A stretch of DNA of 64,000 nt from Hoeflea sp. (GCA_020637795.1 JACKJT010000001.1:992001-1056000); one strand, 5' to 3'. Shown: positions 7,921 to 16,705, counted from the first letter of the stretch. Made by a program: numbers and translations. Notes: generated from the letters alone by a model not told the origin.

Positions 7921-8583
7921 GTCGCTGACCCTGAGGCGTCTCTCGATCCAGTCGGCCGCCTGCGTCAGCGGCAACAGCATGGCGATGTAGAGCCCCGCCA
8001 TCAGCGTGTAGGATTCAAGCGGCCGGTAGGTCTGGCCGTTCACCACCGCCGCCATGTAGGCGAGATCGGCAACCGAAATGACCGAGACCAGCGAGGTATT
8101 CTTGAACTGGATCACCGACTGGTTGATGAAGGATGGCAGGACCCGCTTCAGCGCCTGCGGCAGGATGATCCGCCGCATCGATTGACCGGGGCTCATGCCG
8201 ATCGCGGAGGCTGCCTCGTGCTGGCCCCTGTCGATCGAGACGATCCCGCCACGGAATATCTCGGCATAGAAGGCACCGACATAGAGCGCAAGGGTCAGCA
8301 GGGCGGCGACGCGATTGTCCATCGAACCGCCGACCAGCAGCGGGAAGGCATAATAGAACCACAGCAGCTGGACCAGCAGCGGCGTGCACCGGAAGATTTC
8401 CTGGTAGATGCGAGCGATGACGTTGAGCAGCTTCCAGCTCGAAAGCCGCGCCGCACAGGTGACCAGGCCGATCACTATGCCGAAGAAGATCGATCCGAAT
8501 GTGTAGACGACACTGATCCACAGTCCCCAGAGGAAAAGGTCGTAATACTGCCAGACGGAATGGAAATCCCAACTGTAGGTCAT
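7918..8583 (-). CDS. Amino-acid ABC transporter permease
   Basis: A 221-residue HisM/GlnP-type permease starting MTYSWDFHSVWQYYDLF, with about five membrane spans. The EAA loop EAASAIGMSPGQSMRRIILP contacts the ATPase. ATG 8583 is preceded by GGGAGG; the longer frame to 8709 has no hydrophobic or conserved content. Only one permease is present, so it may act as a homodimer. The stop codon sits in the edge of the palindromic repeat. The binding protein is not adjacent; the likely partner is at 15861-16685. Confidence 0.9.
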   Translation of the reverse strand: MTYSWDFHSVWQYYDLFLWGLWISVVYTFGSIFFGIVIGLVTCAARLSSWKLLNVIARIYQEIFRCTPLLVQLLWFYYAFPLLVGGSMDNRVAALLTLALYVGAFYAEIFRGGIVSIDRGQHEAASAIGMSPGQSMRRIILPQALKRVLPSFINQSVIQFKNTSLVSVISVADLAYMAAVVNGQTYRPLESYTLMAGLYIAMLLPLTQAADWIERRLRVSD

Positions 8584-8761
8584 TGCGCGCGCCTCCCGTA
8601 AGCTGCGCAGCGATCGGTCAGTCCTGGCCGGCCGCTCCTGGTTCTGGAAATCATTCTGCTTCCCCCGATGTTTCTTGTCGTGCCGGACAGCCGTTGAGGC
8701 TTCCGGCACTGAAGTGTCCTATGTCCAACGGCCGAGAACAATGTAAAGCTACCGGGCCTGC

Positions 8762-9688
8762 TTAGCGCATTTCTTGGAAGGCGGCCGCCGTTGAGGCGAA
8801 GCGGTTGAGGATCCCGGCGATCGTTTCCCGGGTTGCATCCGAGACCTGCACCATCGGCAGCCGCATCTCCGGACCGGCGAGATTGCTGAGCGCCAGCGCT
8901 GCCTTCACCGGTCCCGGATTGGATTCGATGAACATGCCGTCGGTCAGTTCGGCGATCATGTCGTGCAGTGCCAGCGCACGGGCCGTGTCGCCCTTCTGCC
9001 AGGCATCGACCAGCTGCACCATTTCCCGCGGCGCCACATTGGCGACGACGCTGGTGACGCCAATGGCGCCGAGCGAGAGGAAGGGCAGCGTCAGACCGTC
9101 ATCGCCGGAATGGATGATCAGCTTGTCGCCACAGGCCTTGCGCAGCTGGGTGACCCGGGCCGCCGATCCGCCAGCTTCCTTGATCGCGACGATGTTGTCG
9201 TGTTCCGCCATCAGGGTGGCGCAGGTTTCCGGGGCGATCTCGACGCCGCAGCGACCCGGCACCGAGTAGAGCATGACCGGAAGCGAGGTCGCTTCGGCCG
9301 CCGCGCCGTAATGGGCGATCAGGCCGGCTTGCATCGGCTTGTTGTAATAGGGCGTAACGATCAGCACGGCGTCGGCGCCGGCTTTCTCGGCGCGCCTGAC
9401 CTTGTCGACCGTCTTCGGCGTATCGTTGGCGCCCGCGCCTGCCATGACCAGCGCCCGACCGGCGGCAAGCCGCACGGTGCGGGCAATCAGTGCATCGGCC
9501 TCCTCATCGGAAAGGGTCGCGGCCTCGCCGGTGGTGCCGACCGGAACGAGACCTGCAATGCCGGCATCGATCTGGCGTTCGACCAGTGCGTCATAGGCGG
9601 CGTAGTCGACCGCACCATCCCTGAAAGGCGTGACCAGTGCGGTGAAAACGCCCCTGAAGCGTTCGGTAAGTTCGTTCATCGTCTTCAT
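8762..9688 (-). CDS. DapA-family lyase (dihydrodipicolinate synthase-like)
   Basis: A 308-residue TIM-barrel aldolase with the DHDPS active-site set: GTTGEAATL (T52-T53), VTPYYNKP, Tyr141, Arg146 in VPGRCG, and the Schiff-base Lys170 in AIKEAGG. The arginine that binds the semialdehyde carboxylate in true DapA is kept, which favours a 4-carboxylated or DHDPS-like substrate. The context (dehydrogenases, LysR, transporter) is catabolic, and DapA-family enzymes also serve as hydroxyproline-pathway deaminases (HypD/LhpC). ATG 9688 follows AGGAGAAAGAGG. It is a paralogue rather than obviously the housekeeping dapA. Confidence 0.85.
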   Translation of the reverse strand: MKTMNELTERFRGVFTALVTPFRDGAVDYAAYDALVERQIDAGIAGLVPVGTTGEAATLSDEEADALIARTVRLAAGRALVMAGAGANDTPKTVDKVRRAEKAGADAVLIVTPYYNKPMQAGLIAHYGAAAEATSLPVMLYSVPGRCGVEIAPETCATLMAEHDNIVAIKEAGGSAARVTQLRKACGDKLIIHSGDDGLTLPFLSLGAIGVTSVVANVAPREMVQLVDAWQKGDTARALALHDMIAELTDGMFIESNPGPVKAALALSNLAGPEMRLPMVQVSDATRETIAGILNRFASTAAAFQEMR

Positions 9689-9699
9689 CCTCTTTCTCC

Positions 9700-10443
9700 T
9701 CAATCTGCAAGACTGTCGGCAAGGCTGTACCGCCCCGCAGCCCTCGGCTCGGAGATCAGCCAGAGCGCTGCGGCAATTGCCCCTTCGGCATAGGCGCCCA
9801 GCTTGTGAACCCGGTAATTGAAGCTCGCCTCGGCGGATCCCATGTCGAAATGCACCTCGTGCAAACCGACGGTGTCGCCAAGCCGATGGATGTCGATCGG
9901 CGGCGGCGGTGCATCAGACCCGATTGCCCGGCTGCGGACCTCCTGGATCGCACCAGCCAGCAAGCGCGACGTGCCCGAAGGTTCCGCCTTCTTGCGCGAA
10001 TGATAGGTTTCGCTGATCCGTGCAGCGGCGTCGGGCATGCGTTTGGCGAAATCGATGACGGCCAGACGGAAGGCCTCGAAGCCGTGAGCGAAGTTTGCGC
10101 TGACAAGCATAGGCCGATAGGCGCAAGCCTCGGTCAGGAGAGCGTCCTCCTCCCGGGTAAAGCCAGTCGTTCCGATCACCACCGGAATCCGCTTCTCGCC
10201 GATCTCCCTCTGCAGCGCAAGGCTCGCGGCCGGCGTGGTGAAATCGATCATGACGTCGCAATGGCTGGGCATGCCGGCATCCGCAGGACGATACTCGACG
10301 CTGCCGCCGGCAACCGCCGTGCCGACCAGTTTCGAGCCCGGCGAGACAAGGGCTGCGGCAAGTTCCAGTCCGGGGCTTGAGAGAATGAGTTCGACCAGTT
10401 GTGTTCCGACGCGGCCGGACGCACCGACGATACCAATACGCAT
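9700..10443 (-). CDS. DapB-family reductase with altered catalytic histidine
   Basis: A 247-residue protein with the DapB Rossmann motif GASGRVG, the hinge IDFTTP, GTTGF and the C-terminal substrate domain. The dipicolinate-binding motif reads TYHSRKKAEPSGTS (residues 146-159). Compared with the E. coli E-A-H-H-R-H-K-V-D-A-P-S-G-T motif as I remember it, the catalytic first His is Tyr147, while His148, Lys151 and PSGT remain. This suggests a related but different imine substrate or a weakened reductase. It lies 11 bases from its neighbours on both sides, in one operon with the DapA paralogue and the aldehyde dehydrogenase. Confidence 0.82.
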   Translation of the reverse strand: MRIGIVGASGRVGTQLVELILSSPGLELAAALVSPGSKLVGTAVAGGSVEYRPADAGMPSHCDVMIDFTTPAASLALQREIGEKRIPVVIGTTGFTREEDALLTEACAYRPMLVSANFAHGFEAFRLAVIDFAKRMPDAAARISETYHSRKKAEPSGTSRLLAGAIQEVRSRAIGSDAPPPPIDIHRLGDTVGLHEVHFDMGSAEASFNYRVHKLGAYAEGAIAAALWLISEPRAAGRYSLADSLAD

Positions 10444-10454
10444 GGTGTTTCTCC

Positions 10455-11855
10455 TCAATCGATGACGACCTTGGGTTCCGACATTTCGCGCAGTGCGATG
10501 CGGACACCCTCGCGGCCGAGGCCGGAGCGCTTGACGCCGCCGAACGGAACATGCTCGGCCCGAAAGTCGGGTCCCTCATTGATCATCACGCCACCGACGA
10601 TCAGGTCGCGGGAGAACGTCTTGATCAACGCGTGGTCGTTGGTGAACACACCTGCCTGCAGGCCATAGGCGCCGGCATTGACCTCGGCGATCGCCTCGTG
10701 CGCATCGGTGAAACTGCGGATGGCGATGACCGGCCCGAAGGTTTCGTCGGCGATGACCGGCGCGTCGGGCGCGACATCGGCAATCACGGTCGGCGAGAAC
10801 ACCGTGCCGTCATGGGTGCCACCTGTCAGCAGCCTTCCACCATTGCCGAAAATGCTGGCGTTCACCCGCTCGGCCACGAGACGCGCGGCTGGCAGATCGA
10901 TCACCGTGCCCATGTCGGTATCGTCGAGCGAGGGATCGCCGAACTCGACCTCATCGACGGCGGCGAGCAGCATCTCGGTGAAGACCTTCTCGATATCCTT
11001 GTGCAGGTAGAGCTTCTTGACTGCCGCGCAGCTCTGGCCGGCGATCTCGAAACGGTGGCCGATGGTGGTCGCCACGGCCTTGCCGAGATCGGCATCGGGC
11101 AGCACGAACAGCGGATCGTTGCCGCCGAGCTCCATCAGGCAACGCACCAGGCCGCTGGCATTCTTCAGCGCCAGGCCCGCCGCCGGCCCGCCGGTGAAGG
11201 ACAAGAGGTCGATCGGTGCACGCGCCAGCGAAAGCGCTGCCTCCGCGCCGCCATGAACGACCTGGAACAGGTCGCGTGGCCACCCCGCCTTCACCGCCAG
11301 TTCGCACAAGCGATCGGCGGCCAGCGGCGCCTTGGGCGACGGCTTGGCGACGACCGCGTTGCCGGCGGCAATGGCCGGACCGAGCTTGTGGCAAAGCAGG
11401 TTGAGCGGATAGTTGAACGGCGTGATGGCGCCGATGACGCCGACCGGCTCATAGGTGATGGTCGCCAGGCGGTCGGCGCCACCTTCGACGATGGCGCAGT
11501 GAAGCGCCTCGCCGTCGAGGAAGGTCGCCGCATCGCCGGAGAGTTTCAGGGTGTTCTGGGCACGGCGAACCTCGTTGCGGGCCTCGCGGATCGTCTTGCC
11601 CATCTCGGACGATATGATCCGCGCCAGGTTTTCGGCGTCCGCGGCAATCTCGGCTGCAAGCGCGTTCAGCAGCTGGCGGCGCAGCGCCGGTGTCGAGCGA
11701 CGGAAGTCCCATTGCGCGACCTTGGCCCGCACGATGGCGCCGGCAATTTCGGCTTGCGAGGTTTCACCCACTTCGCCGACGATCCTGCCATCGAAAGGAT
11801 TGCGCACCGGGATCGAACAGATGTCCGACAGCGCTTTTCGTTGGGTCTGCGTCAT
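10455..11855 (-). CDS. NAD(P)-dependent aldehyde dehydrogenase
   Basis: A 466-residue ALDH-superfamily enzyme. It has the nucleotide-site motif ITPFNYPLN, LSFTGGPAAG, the general base in LMELGGNDP and the nucleophilic cysteine in GQSCAAVKKLY. The C-terminal HVPFGGVKRSGLGREG resembles the GapN/phosphonoacetaldehyde-dehydrogenase branch. It oxidises an aldehyde, probably a semialdehyde produced in this operon, to the acid; the natural substrate is not readable. In the hydroxyproline pathway an ALDH oxidises 2-ketoglutarate semialdehyde, which is one possible role next to a DapA-type deaminase. Confidence 0.88.
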   Translation of the reverse strand: MTQTQRKALSDICSIPVRNPFDGRIVGEVGETSQAEIAGAIVRAKVAQWDFRRSTPALRRQLLNALAAEIAADAENLARIISSEMGKTIREARNEVRRAQNTLKLSGDAATFLDGEALHCAIVEGGADRLATITYEPVGVIGAITPFNYPLNLLCHKLGPAIAAGNAVVAKPSPKAPLAADRLCELAVKAGWPRDLFQVVHGGAEAALSLARAPIDLLSFTGGPAAGLALKNASGLVRCLMELGGNDPLFVLPDADLGKAVATTIGHRFEIAGQSCAAVKKLYLHKDIEKVFTEMLLAAVDEVEFGDPSLDDTDMGTVIDLPAARLVAERVNASIFGNGGRLLTGGTHDGTVFSPTVIADVAPDAPVIADETFGPVIAIRSFTDAHEAIAEVNAGAYGLQAGVFTNDHALIKTFSRDLIVGGVMINEGPDFRAEHVPFGGVKRSGLGREGVRIALREMSEPKVVID

Positions 11856-11867
11856 CTCAAAACCTCA

Positions 11868-13199
11868 TCATTGTGTGTCATTGTCTTGGGAGGCGGCGCG
11901 GACGAGGGCGCCGATCGAAACCGGCCGAACCGGCCAGCGCCGGCCGGTCAGGTCAGCGGCTGCCGGTGCCGGAGCTTCAGGTTTGAACCGGGCCATCAGG
12001 GCGGCAGTGTTGGCGGCGCAAAACCGGCCCTGGCAGGCGCCCATGGCAAACCGGCCATTATGCTTGACCTCGCGCCCGGTCAGGCTGTCGGCCCGCTGGC
12101 ACAGGTTGCGGAGGTCGCTCACCGTCTTGCCTTCGCAGCGGCACAGCAGCGTGTCGTCAGCAAGTTCGTCGAGCGGGGAGCGGTCATCCAGCGGAGCAAA
12201 AAGCTTTGACAACAGGGCCTGTGCCCGGCGTTGCCGGTCGATTTGCTCCATGTCACCCGCAGTGCTTGCAGCCACTCCCTTGATTACCAGGCGGCCGGCG
12301 CGACGGCCATCGGCTTCGGCGGCGATGGCGCCGAGCGCCTCGCGACAATCGCCTGCCCGCACGATGACCGGATCGGCCATGGCCTCCGACGAAGCCGGCG
12401 GCAGGCCGTAGTCATTGGGCCTGATGCCGTCATGCAGGCCAATCCGGTCGCAAACGAACGTGGACTGGTTCCCGTCGCCGGTTCGAACGACAGCCGAGAA
12501 TGCGTCGCCTTGCCGTTCGATCCGGAACAGCCGCGAACCGCGTAGCCATGGAATACGGTGCAGGTGGATGTCCCTGAGATAGCCAAGCGCCTCGGCTAGC
12601 AGCTTTGGAAAACCGAGCATGCCGAGGCCAGGCATGATTCGCCGGTAGGGATCGCCGGATTCCACTATTGCCAGAGGCGGATTTCCCAGGCGCGCCATCT
12701 GCGCCGCAACCGCGATCAACAGCGGGCCGCTGCCGGCAAGAAGCACGCTTCCGCGCGGGGCGGTGCCGGTTTCCTTCATCATCACCTGCAACCCACCCGC
12801 CGTCGAAACACCTGCGAACTGCCAGCCCGGGCGCGGATGGACATGCTCGACGGCGCCGGTCGCCAGCACCACCGCCCTGGGCGACAGGCATTCCACCAAG
12901 CCCTTCTGCCGGTCCTCGACCAGAACGTAGCCATGGCCATCGACGCCGAGAAAGACGGATCCGAAACGGACCGGGATTGCGGCGGTGCTGAATGCCCGTG
13001 AAAGCGCCTCCCAGCGGCCGCGGGCTCCCGCCGATTGCGGGATAGCCGGGACACCCTCGACCGGTTGCCGATAGATCGCGCCGCCAAGGCTTTCGCGCTG
13101 TTCGACGAGCTCGACCGCAAGGCCTGATCTTGCGGCTTCAAGTGCGGCCGACATGCCGGCTGGGCCGCCACCGATCACGAGAACATCGGGATCACGCAT
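11868..13199 (-). CDS. NAD(P)/FAD-dependent oxidoreductase, alpha subunit of a heteromeric amine/opine-type dehydrogenase
   Basis: A 443-residue flavoprotein starting MRDPDVLVIGGGPAGMSAALE, an ADP-binding GxGxxG motif. A second dinucleotide site is in SVLLAGSGPLLIAVAA, and a C-terminal BFD-like [2Fe-2S] region has CRCEG and CQGRFC. This combination is the large subunit of hydrogen cyanide synthase, opine oxidase and heteromeric D-hydroxyproline dehydrogenases. With the next two genes it forms the usual three-gene set that oxidises a C-N bond and passes electrons to the respiratory chain. Its start overlaps the ferredoxin-like gene by 8 bases. Confidence 0.88.
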   Translation of the reverse strand: MRDPDVLVIGGGPAGMSAALEAARSGLAVELVEQRESLGGAIYRQPVEGVPAIPQSAGARGRWEALSRAFSTAAIPVRFGSVFLGVDGHGYVLVEDRQKGLVECLSPRAVVLATGAVEHVHPRPGWQFAGVSTAGGLQVMMKETGTAPRGSVLLAGSGPLLIAVAAQMARLGNPPLAIVESGDPYRRIMPGLGMLGFPKLLAEALGYLRDIHLHRIPWLRGSRLFRIERQGDAFSAVVRTGDGNQSTFVCDRIGLHDGIRPNDYGLPPASSEAMADPVIVRAGDCREALGAIAAEADGRRAGRLVIKGVAASTAGDMEQIDRQRRAQALLSKLFAPLDDRSPLDELADDTLLCRCEGKTVSDLRNLCQRADSLTGREVKHNGRFAMGACQGRFCAANTAALMARFKPEAPAPAAADLTGRRWPVRPVSIGALVRAASQDNDTQ

Positions 13200-13446
13200 G
13201 CCGGCGCTCCACCGGCTCGACACTCATGCCAGGCCGCGCCAGCGTGATGCAGGCTTCGCGAACGATCCCGTCGACCCGAACCAGACAGCACTGACAGGCG
13301 CCGATGCCGCAGAAGCAGCGCGTCTCGTTGCCCAGGGCATCGGGGCCATAGGTCAGGACGCCAACGGCCTGCAACGCCGCGGCAATGCTCTCACCTGCCC
13401 TGAAGGAGATGGTCCGGCCCATCAAACGGAAGGTATCCTCGGTCAT
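13192..13446 (-). CDS. (2Fe-2S)-binding subunit of the same oxidoreductase
   Basis: An 84-residue ferredoxin-like protein starting MTEDTFRLMGRTISFRAGES. Its cluster motif CFCGIGACQCCLV supplies the cysteines for one [2Fe-2S] centre. Such small subunits link the two flavoproteins in opine-oxidase and D-hydroxyproline-dehydrogenase complexes. ATG 13446 overlaps the stop of the FAD oxidase gene (ATGA), so the three subunits are translationally coupled. Confidence 0.86.
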   Translation of the reverse strand: MTEDTFRLMGRTISFRAGESIAAALQAVGVLTYGPDALGNETRCFCGIGACQCCLVRVDGIVREACITLARPGMSVEPVERRHA

Positions 13447-14618
13447 GCCGCGACCCCCAGCCTGGGAAACCGCGCCGGATCGAACGGCGCGATGTCGATG
13501 CACGGGCTTTCGCCACAGACAAGCTCGGACATCACCTTGCCGGTGATCGGGCCAAGGCAGATCCCGTCGCCCTCGAACCCTGTGGCGACATAGGCATTCT
13601 CCAGTCCGGGCACGCGTCCGATGAGCGGCAGGCTATCGGCCACGGCAGTGCGGACACCGGCAAAGCTGCGCAACAGGCGCACGCCGGCGAGTTCCGGCAC
13701 CAGCGCCACCGCATCTGCGAGAATATGCGAGACCGCGTCGATATCATTGGTCCGCCGGTCGCCGTGGTCTTCACGTGTGCCGCCGATCAGGAACTGGCCG
13801 GTCGACAGCGGATCGATCACGAGACCCAGGCCCCGGGCCGGCTTGCCGTTGCCTGCCGGCTGGCTGCCCTTGCTGAGCAGATAGCGGCCCGACATGATTG
13901 ACCCTGCCATCGCGGCATTCAGTGCGGGCGCCCGTTCGGTTATCAGCAACTGGCCCTTTCGCGGCGTCAGGATCTGCTCGAGCCCAAGCAGTTTTCCCGA
14001 ACCGTTGCCAGCGGCGATGACGACCGCATCGGCGTGGATATTGCCTTGCGGCGTGGCTATCGCGACGATACGGCGACCATCGGGGGCCGTCACCAGGCCC
14101 TCGACAGGGGTGCGCCTTGAGACAAGGGTTCCGGAGGCGGTCAACAGACGATGGACAATCTGGTAGCCTATCGCGTGTCCCTCGTCGTGGACCTCGACCG
14201 CCATCATCGCATTTGACGACAGCGCCGGGAAGCGCTCGCGCAGCATTGCCGCGCCAAGCCGCTCGACGCGGACTCCAGCACCAGCAAGCGCGTCGGCATG
14301 GGACGTGAGAACCGTGCACTCCTCGTTCGAGGACGCGATGATGAAGGTCGAGCGGGTTTTGAAGATATCGGCGAACAGCCCGGCTTGCGCCAGCTCCCGA
14401 TAGAGCGCGACTCCGGCAAGGGCTGCCTGCATCATCGGGCCGGGCCGCTTGCTGGCGACGGACACCGCGCCATCGGCTGCGCCCGTCGCTTCAGCCGCCG
14501 GTGCCGCGGCATCCAGGAGCTGCACCGCCACACCGCGTTTCGCCAAAAAGTAGGCGGTCCCGGCACCGACGATGCCGGAGCCGACGACGATGACAGTGGA
14601 CGGGGTGCGGGTTTGCAT
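13443..14618 (-). CDS. DAO-type FAD oxidoreductase, catalytic subunit
   Basis: A 391-residue D-amino-acid-oxidase-fold protein. It has N-terminal VIVVGSGIVGAGTAYFLAKR (FAD site), a central glycine/sarcosine-oxidase-like substrate domain, and C-terminal PLIGRVPGLENAYVATGFEGDG closing the flavin site. In heteromeric complexes this subunit removes two electrons from the amino group of the substrate. ATG 14618 begins the conserved part; a frame to 14687 would run through the promoter region. It is the first gene of the minus-strand operon and is divergent from the LysR gene. Confidence 0.87.
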   Translation of the reverse strand: MQTRTPSTVIVVGSGIVGAGTAYFLAKRGVAVQLLDAAAPAAEATGAADGAVSVASKRPGPMMQAALAGVALYRELAQAGLFADIFKTRSTFIIASSNEECTVLTSHADALAGAGVRVERLGAAMLRERFPALSSNAMMAVEVHDEGHAIGYQIVHRLLTASGTLVSRRTPVEGLVTAPDGRRIVAIATPQGNIHADAVVIAAGNGSGKLLGLEQILTPRKGQLLITERAPALNAAMAGSIMSGRYLLSKGSQPAGNGKPARGLGLVIDPLSTGQFLIGGTREDHGDRRTNDIDAVSHILADAVALVPELAGVRLLRSFAGVRTAVADSLPLIGRVPGLENAYVATGFEGDGICLGPITGKVMSELVCGESPCIDIAPFDPARFPRLGVAA

Positions 14619-14679
14619 TGCGTTTGACCGACATTGTTGCTTTCGTAGGCCAATATTGACGGCTGCCGGCTCGGGCCGT

Positions 14680-14722
14680 CGATACAAGATGACGGACTTG
14701 TTCGCTCACGAAATTTGTATCG
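14680..14722. promoter_or_regulatory. Inverted repeat in LysR-divergent promoter
   Basis: CGATACAA at 14680-14687 and TTGTATCG at 14715-14722 form a perfect 8-bp inverted repeat with a 27-base spacer. It lies in the gap between the oxidoreductase operon and the LysR gene. LysR-type regulators bind dyads in such divergent promoters; wide spacing would fit two separated recognition sites. Function is inferred from position. Confidence 0.4.
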
Positions 14723-14769
14723 GTGAGGAAGCCCAGACCCCTTAAGCCTGAAGAAAGGGGAATTCAGCC

Positions 14770-15699
14770 ATGGCAGAGATCAGCCTCACACTCATCCAGA
14801 CCTTCTACCAGGTGGCACGGCACGGTTCGTTTTCCGGTGCTGCCCGCGAACTGAACCTGAGCTACCAGTCGGCGGCAAACCATGTCCGCCGGCTCGAGCA
14901 GATCCTCAAGGGCAAGCTGATCGACAGCGAGCAGGGAGCCAAGCGCATTTCGCTGACGCCGCGCGGGCGGGCGCTCTACAATCTGCTGCATCCCGAACTC
15001 GACATCATGCTGGAGCGGCTGTCGAAGCTGATCGAGAACCAGCGTTCGTCGCTGAGGGTGGGCATGCCCCAGGCGATCTTCTTCTACCTGTTTCCGAAAG
15101 TGCTGTCGCGTTTTCGCGAGTGCTTCCCGGAGATGGAGTTCGCGGTTTACGAGCGCGACACCGTGCTCGCCGAACTGGTCAAGAACGGCAGTCTCGATGT
15201 CTGCATTTCAGAGCGCTATTTCGGCGACCCGGTCGTGCCCCAGCGGCTTCTCGGCAGTTACCGGCTGAGCCTGGTTTATCCGCGCTCCTGGGGAGAGGCG
15301 CCGGCGCTGCTCGACATTCCTTCCTGGGCGCAGGGGCGTCCCTTCATCACTTTCGAGCCCGGACAGACGCTGAGAAACCTGGCCGTCGATTTTCTCGGCC
15401 GCGACGGCTCGGTCGTCCAGCCGGTGATTTCGGCCTCGGGCAGTTCCAGCGTCAAGCGCTGTGTCGAGGAGGGGCTCGGGTTCTCGATCATTCCATCCTG
15501 GTGTGTCGGTCCGGACGACCCAACCATCAGCAGCACGCGGTTGACCAACCTGCCGGAAGTCCGCGTGTATTTCGGCAGCGCCGGCTTCCTGCAGAAGCAT
15601 CCGACGGTGCAGCAACTGTTCGAGGATTGTCAGCGCGAACTCGTCGGTCCCGTCCTCGAACCACCCCGCAGCGGTGAACTCTCCCACCCTCCACTCTGA
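14770..15699 (+). CDS. LysR-family transcriptional regulator
   Basis: A 309-residue LTTR. The N-terminal winged helix-turn-helix (FYQVARHGSFSGAARELNLS, then YQSAANHVRRLEQ) is followed by a linker helix and a periplasmic-binding-like effector domain. ATG 14770 follows AAAGGGGAATTC. It is transcribed away from the oxidoreductase/dap-like operon and stands just before the binding-protein gene. It is therefore the probable activator of the whole island, with an amino acid or its oxidation product as inducer. Confidence 0.9.
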   Translation: MAEISLTLIQTFYQVARHGSFSGAARELNLSYQSAANHVRRLEQILKGKLIDSEQGAKRISLTPRGRALYNLLHPELDIMLERLSKLIENQRSSLRVGMPQAIFFYLFPKVLSRFRECFPEMEFAVYERDTVLAELVKNGSLDVCISERYFGDPVVPQRLLGSYRLSLVYPRSWGEAPALLDIPSWAQGRPFITFEPGQTLRNLAVDFLGRDGSVVQPVISASGSSSVKRCVEEGLGFSIIPSWCVGPDDPTISSTRLTNLPEVRVYFGSAGFLQKHPTVQQLFEDCQRELVGPVLEPPRSGELSHPPL

Positions 15700-15860
15700 C
15701 CACCGACATACAAAAAAGCGGATAAGTGGCTCGGACTCTCTAGCATTGTCCCCCTTCTTTTACCGGCTACGCTACCCGTGGCCGTTGACACCGCACAGGG
15801 AACTTCCCGCCGCGGGAACGGACACTGAGGAGTTTTCGGGGAACAATGGAGAACCTGACA

Positions 15861-16685
15861 ATGAAACTAATCGCAAAGATCTGCGGCCTGGCGGCCATGG
15901 CGCTTTCCGTTCTGGGAACGACTGCCTCCGCCGGCACCATCGACGAAATCCGCGCCCGGGGGGTGCTTCGCATACCGGCCATTCTCAACGAGGTCCCTTA
16001 CTTCAACAAGGATCCGCGCACCAACGAATGGCAGGGCTTCGTCATCGACATGGCCAACGACATCGCCAAGACCCTCGACGTCAAGCTGGAAGTGGTCGAA
16101 TCGAGCTGGGCAAACGCCATCCTCGACGTGCAAAGCGGCAAGGTCGACATGGCGTTCGCCGTGACCGCGACCCCGGTCCGCGCCATGTCGGTCTCCTTTT
16201 CGGACCCGACCTACTACAACAGCTTTGTCATCGTTTCGGCCAATGACGAACTGACCGGCAAGAGCTGGAACGAACTCAACGATGCGAAATACACCTTCGC
16301 CGTCGACCTCGGTTCGGCCCAGGACCTGATGACGCAGCAATACCTGCCGAATGCGAATATTCTTCGCTTCAAGACCCGTGACGAAGCCATCGTCGCGGTC
16401 ACCACCGGCAAGGCGGACGGCCTCGTCAACACCATGCTCAACGGCCTGGTGATCTCCAAGAAGGCCCCGACCATCGGCGCCGTCAAGGTTCCGACACCGG
16501 TTCTTTCGACACCATCGGTCATCGCGGTCAACTATGGCACGGACGAAACTTTCAAGAGCTTCGTTTCCGGCTGGGCGGAGTACAATCGCCGCATCGGCAA
16601 CAACCAGACCTGGATCCTGAAGAGCCTCGAGACCTACGGCGTCACGCTGACGGACATGCCTCCCGGCTTCGGTTTCGGCGGCTGA
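15861..16685 (+). CDS. Amino-acid ABC transporter substrate-binding protein
   Basis: A cluster F (SBP_bac_3) periplasmic protein of about 274 residues. The signal peptide MKLIAKICGLAAMALSVLGT ends near TASAG. The mature part has RGVLRIPAILNEVPYFN, GFVIDMANDIAKTLDVKLE and the hinge signature VDMAFAVTATPVRAMSVSFS. An in-frame ATG at 15846 is possible, but GGAGA 8 bases before 15861 and the clean signal peptide favour the later one. It probably feeds the permease and ATPase at 7023-8583, which lack their own binding protein. A strong terminator follows. Confidence 0.9.
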   Translation: MKLIAKICGLAAMALSVLGTTASAGTIDEIRARGVLRIPAILNEVPYFNKDPRTNEWQGFVIDMANDIAKTLDVKLEVVESSWANAILDVQSGKVDMAFAVTATPVRAMSVSFSDPTYYNSFVIVSANDELTGKSWNELNDAKYTFAVDLGSAQDLMTQQYLPNANILRFKTRDEAIVAVTTGKADGLVNTMLNGLVISKKAPTIGAVKVPTPVLSTPSVIAVNYGTDETFKSFVSGWAEYNRRIGNNQTWILKSLETYGVTLTDMPPGFGFGG

Positions 16686-16705
16686 TATCGGCCCATCGCC
16701 CTCAA

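Noticed and set aside
10401..12209. Long plus-strand open frame of about 600 codons across the aldehyde dehydrogenase and oxidoreductase genes
   Set aside because: It is antisense to two well-recognised proteins, has no family resemblance or ribosome site, and such long antisense frames are common in GC-rich DNA.
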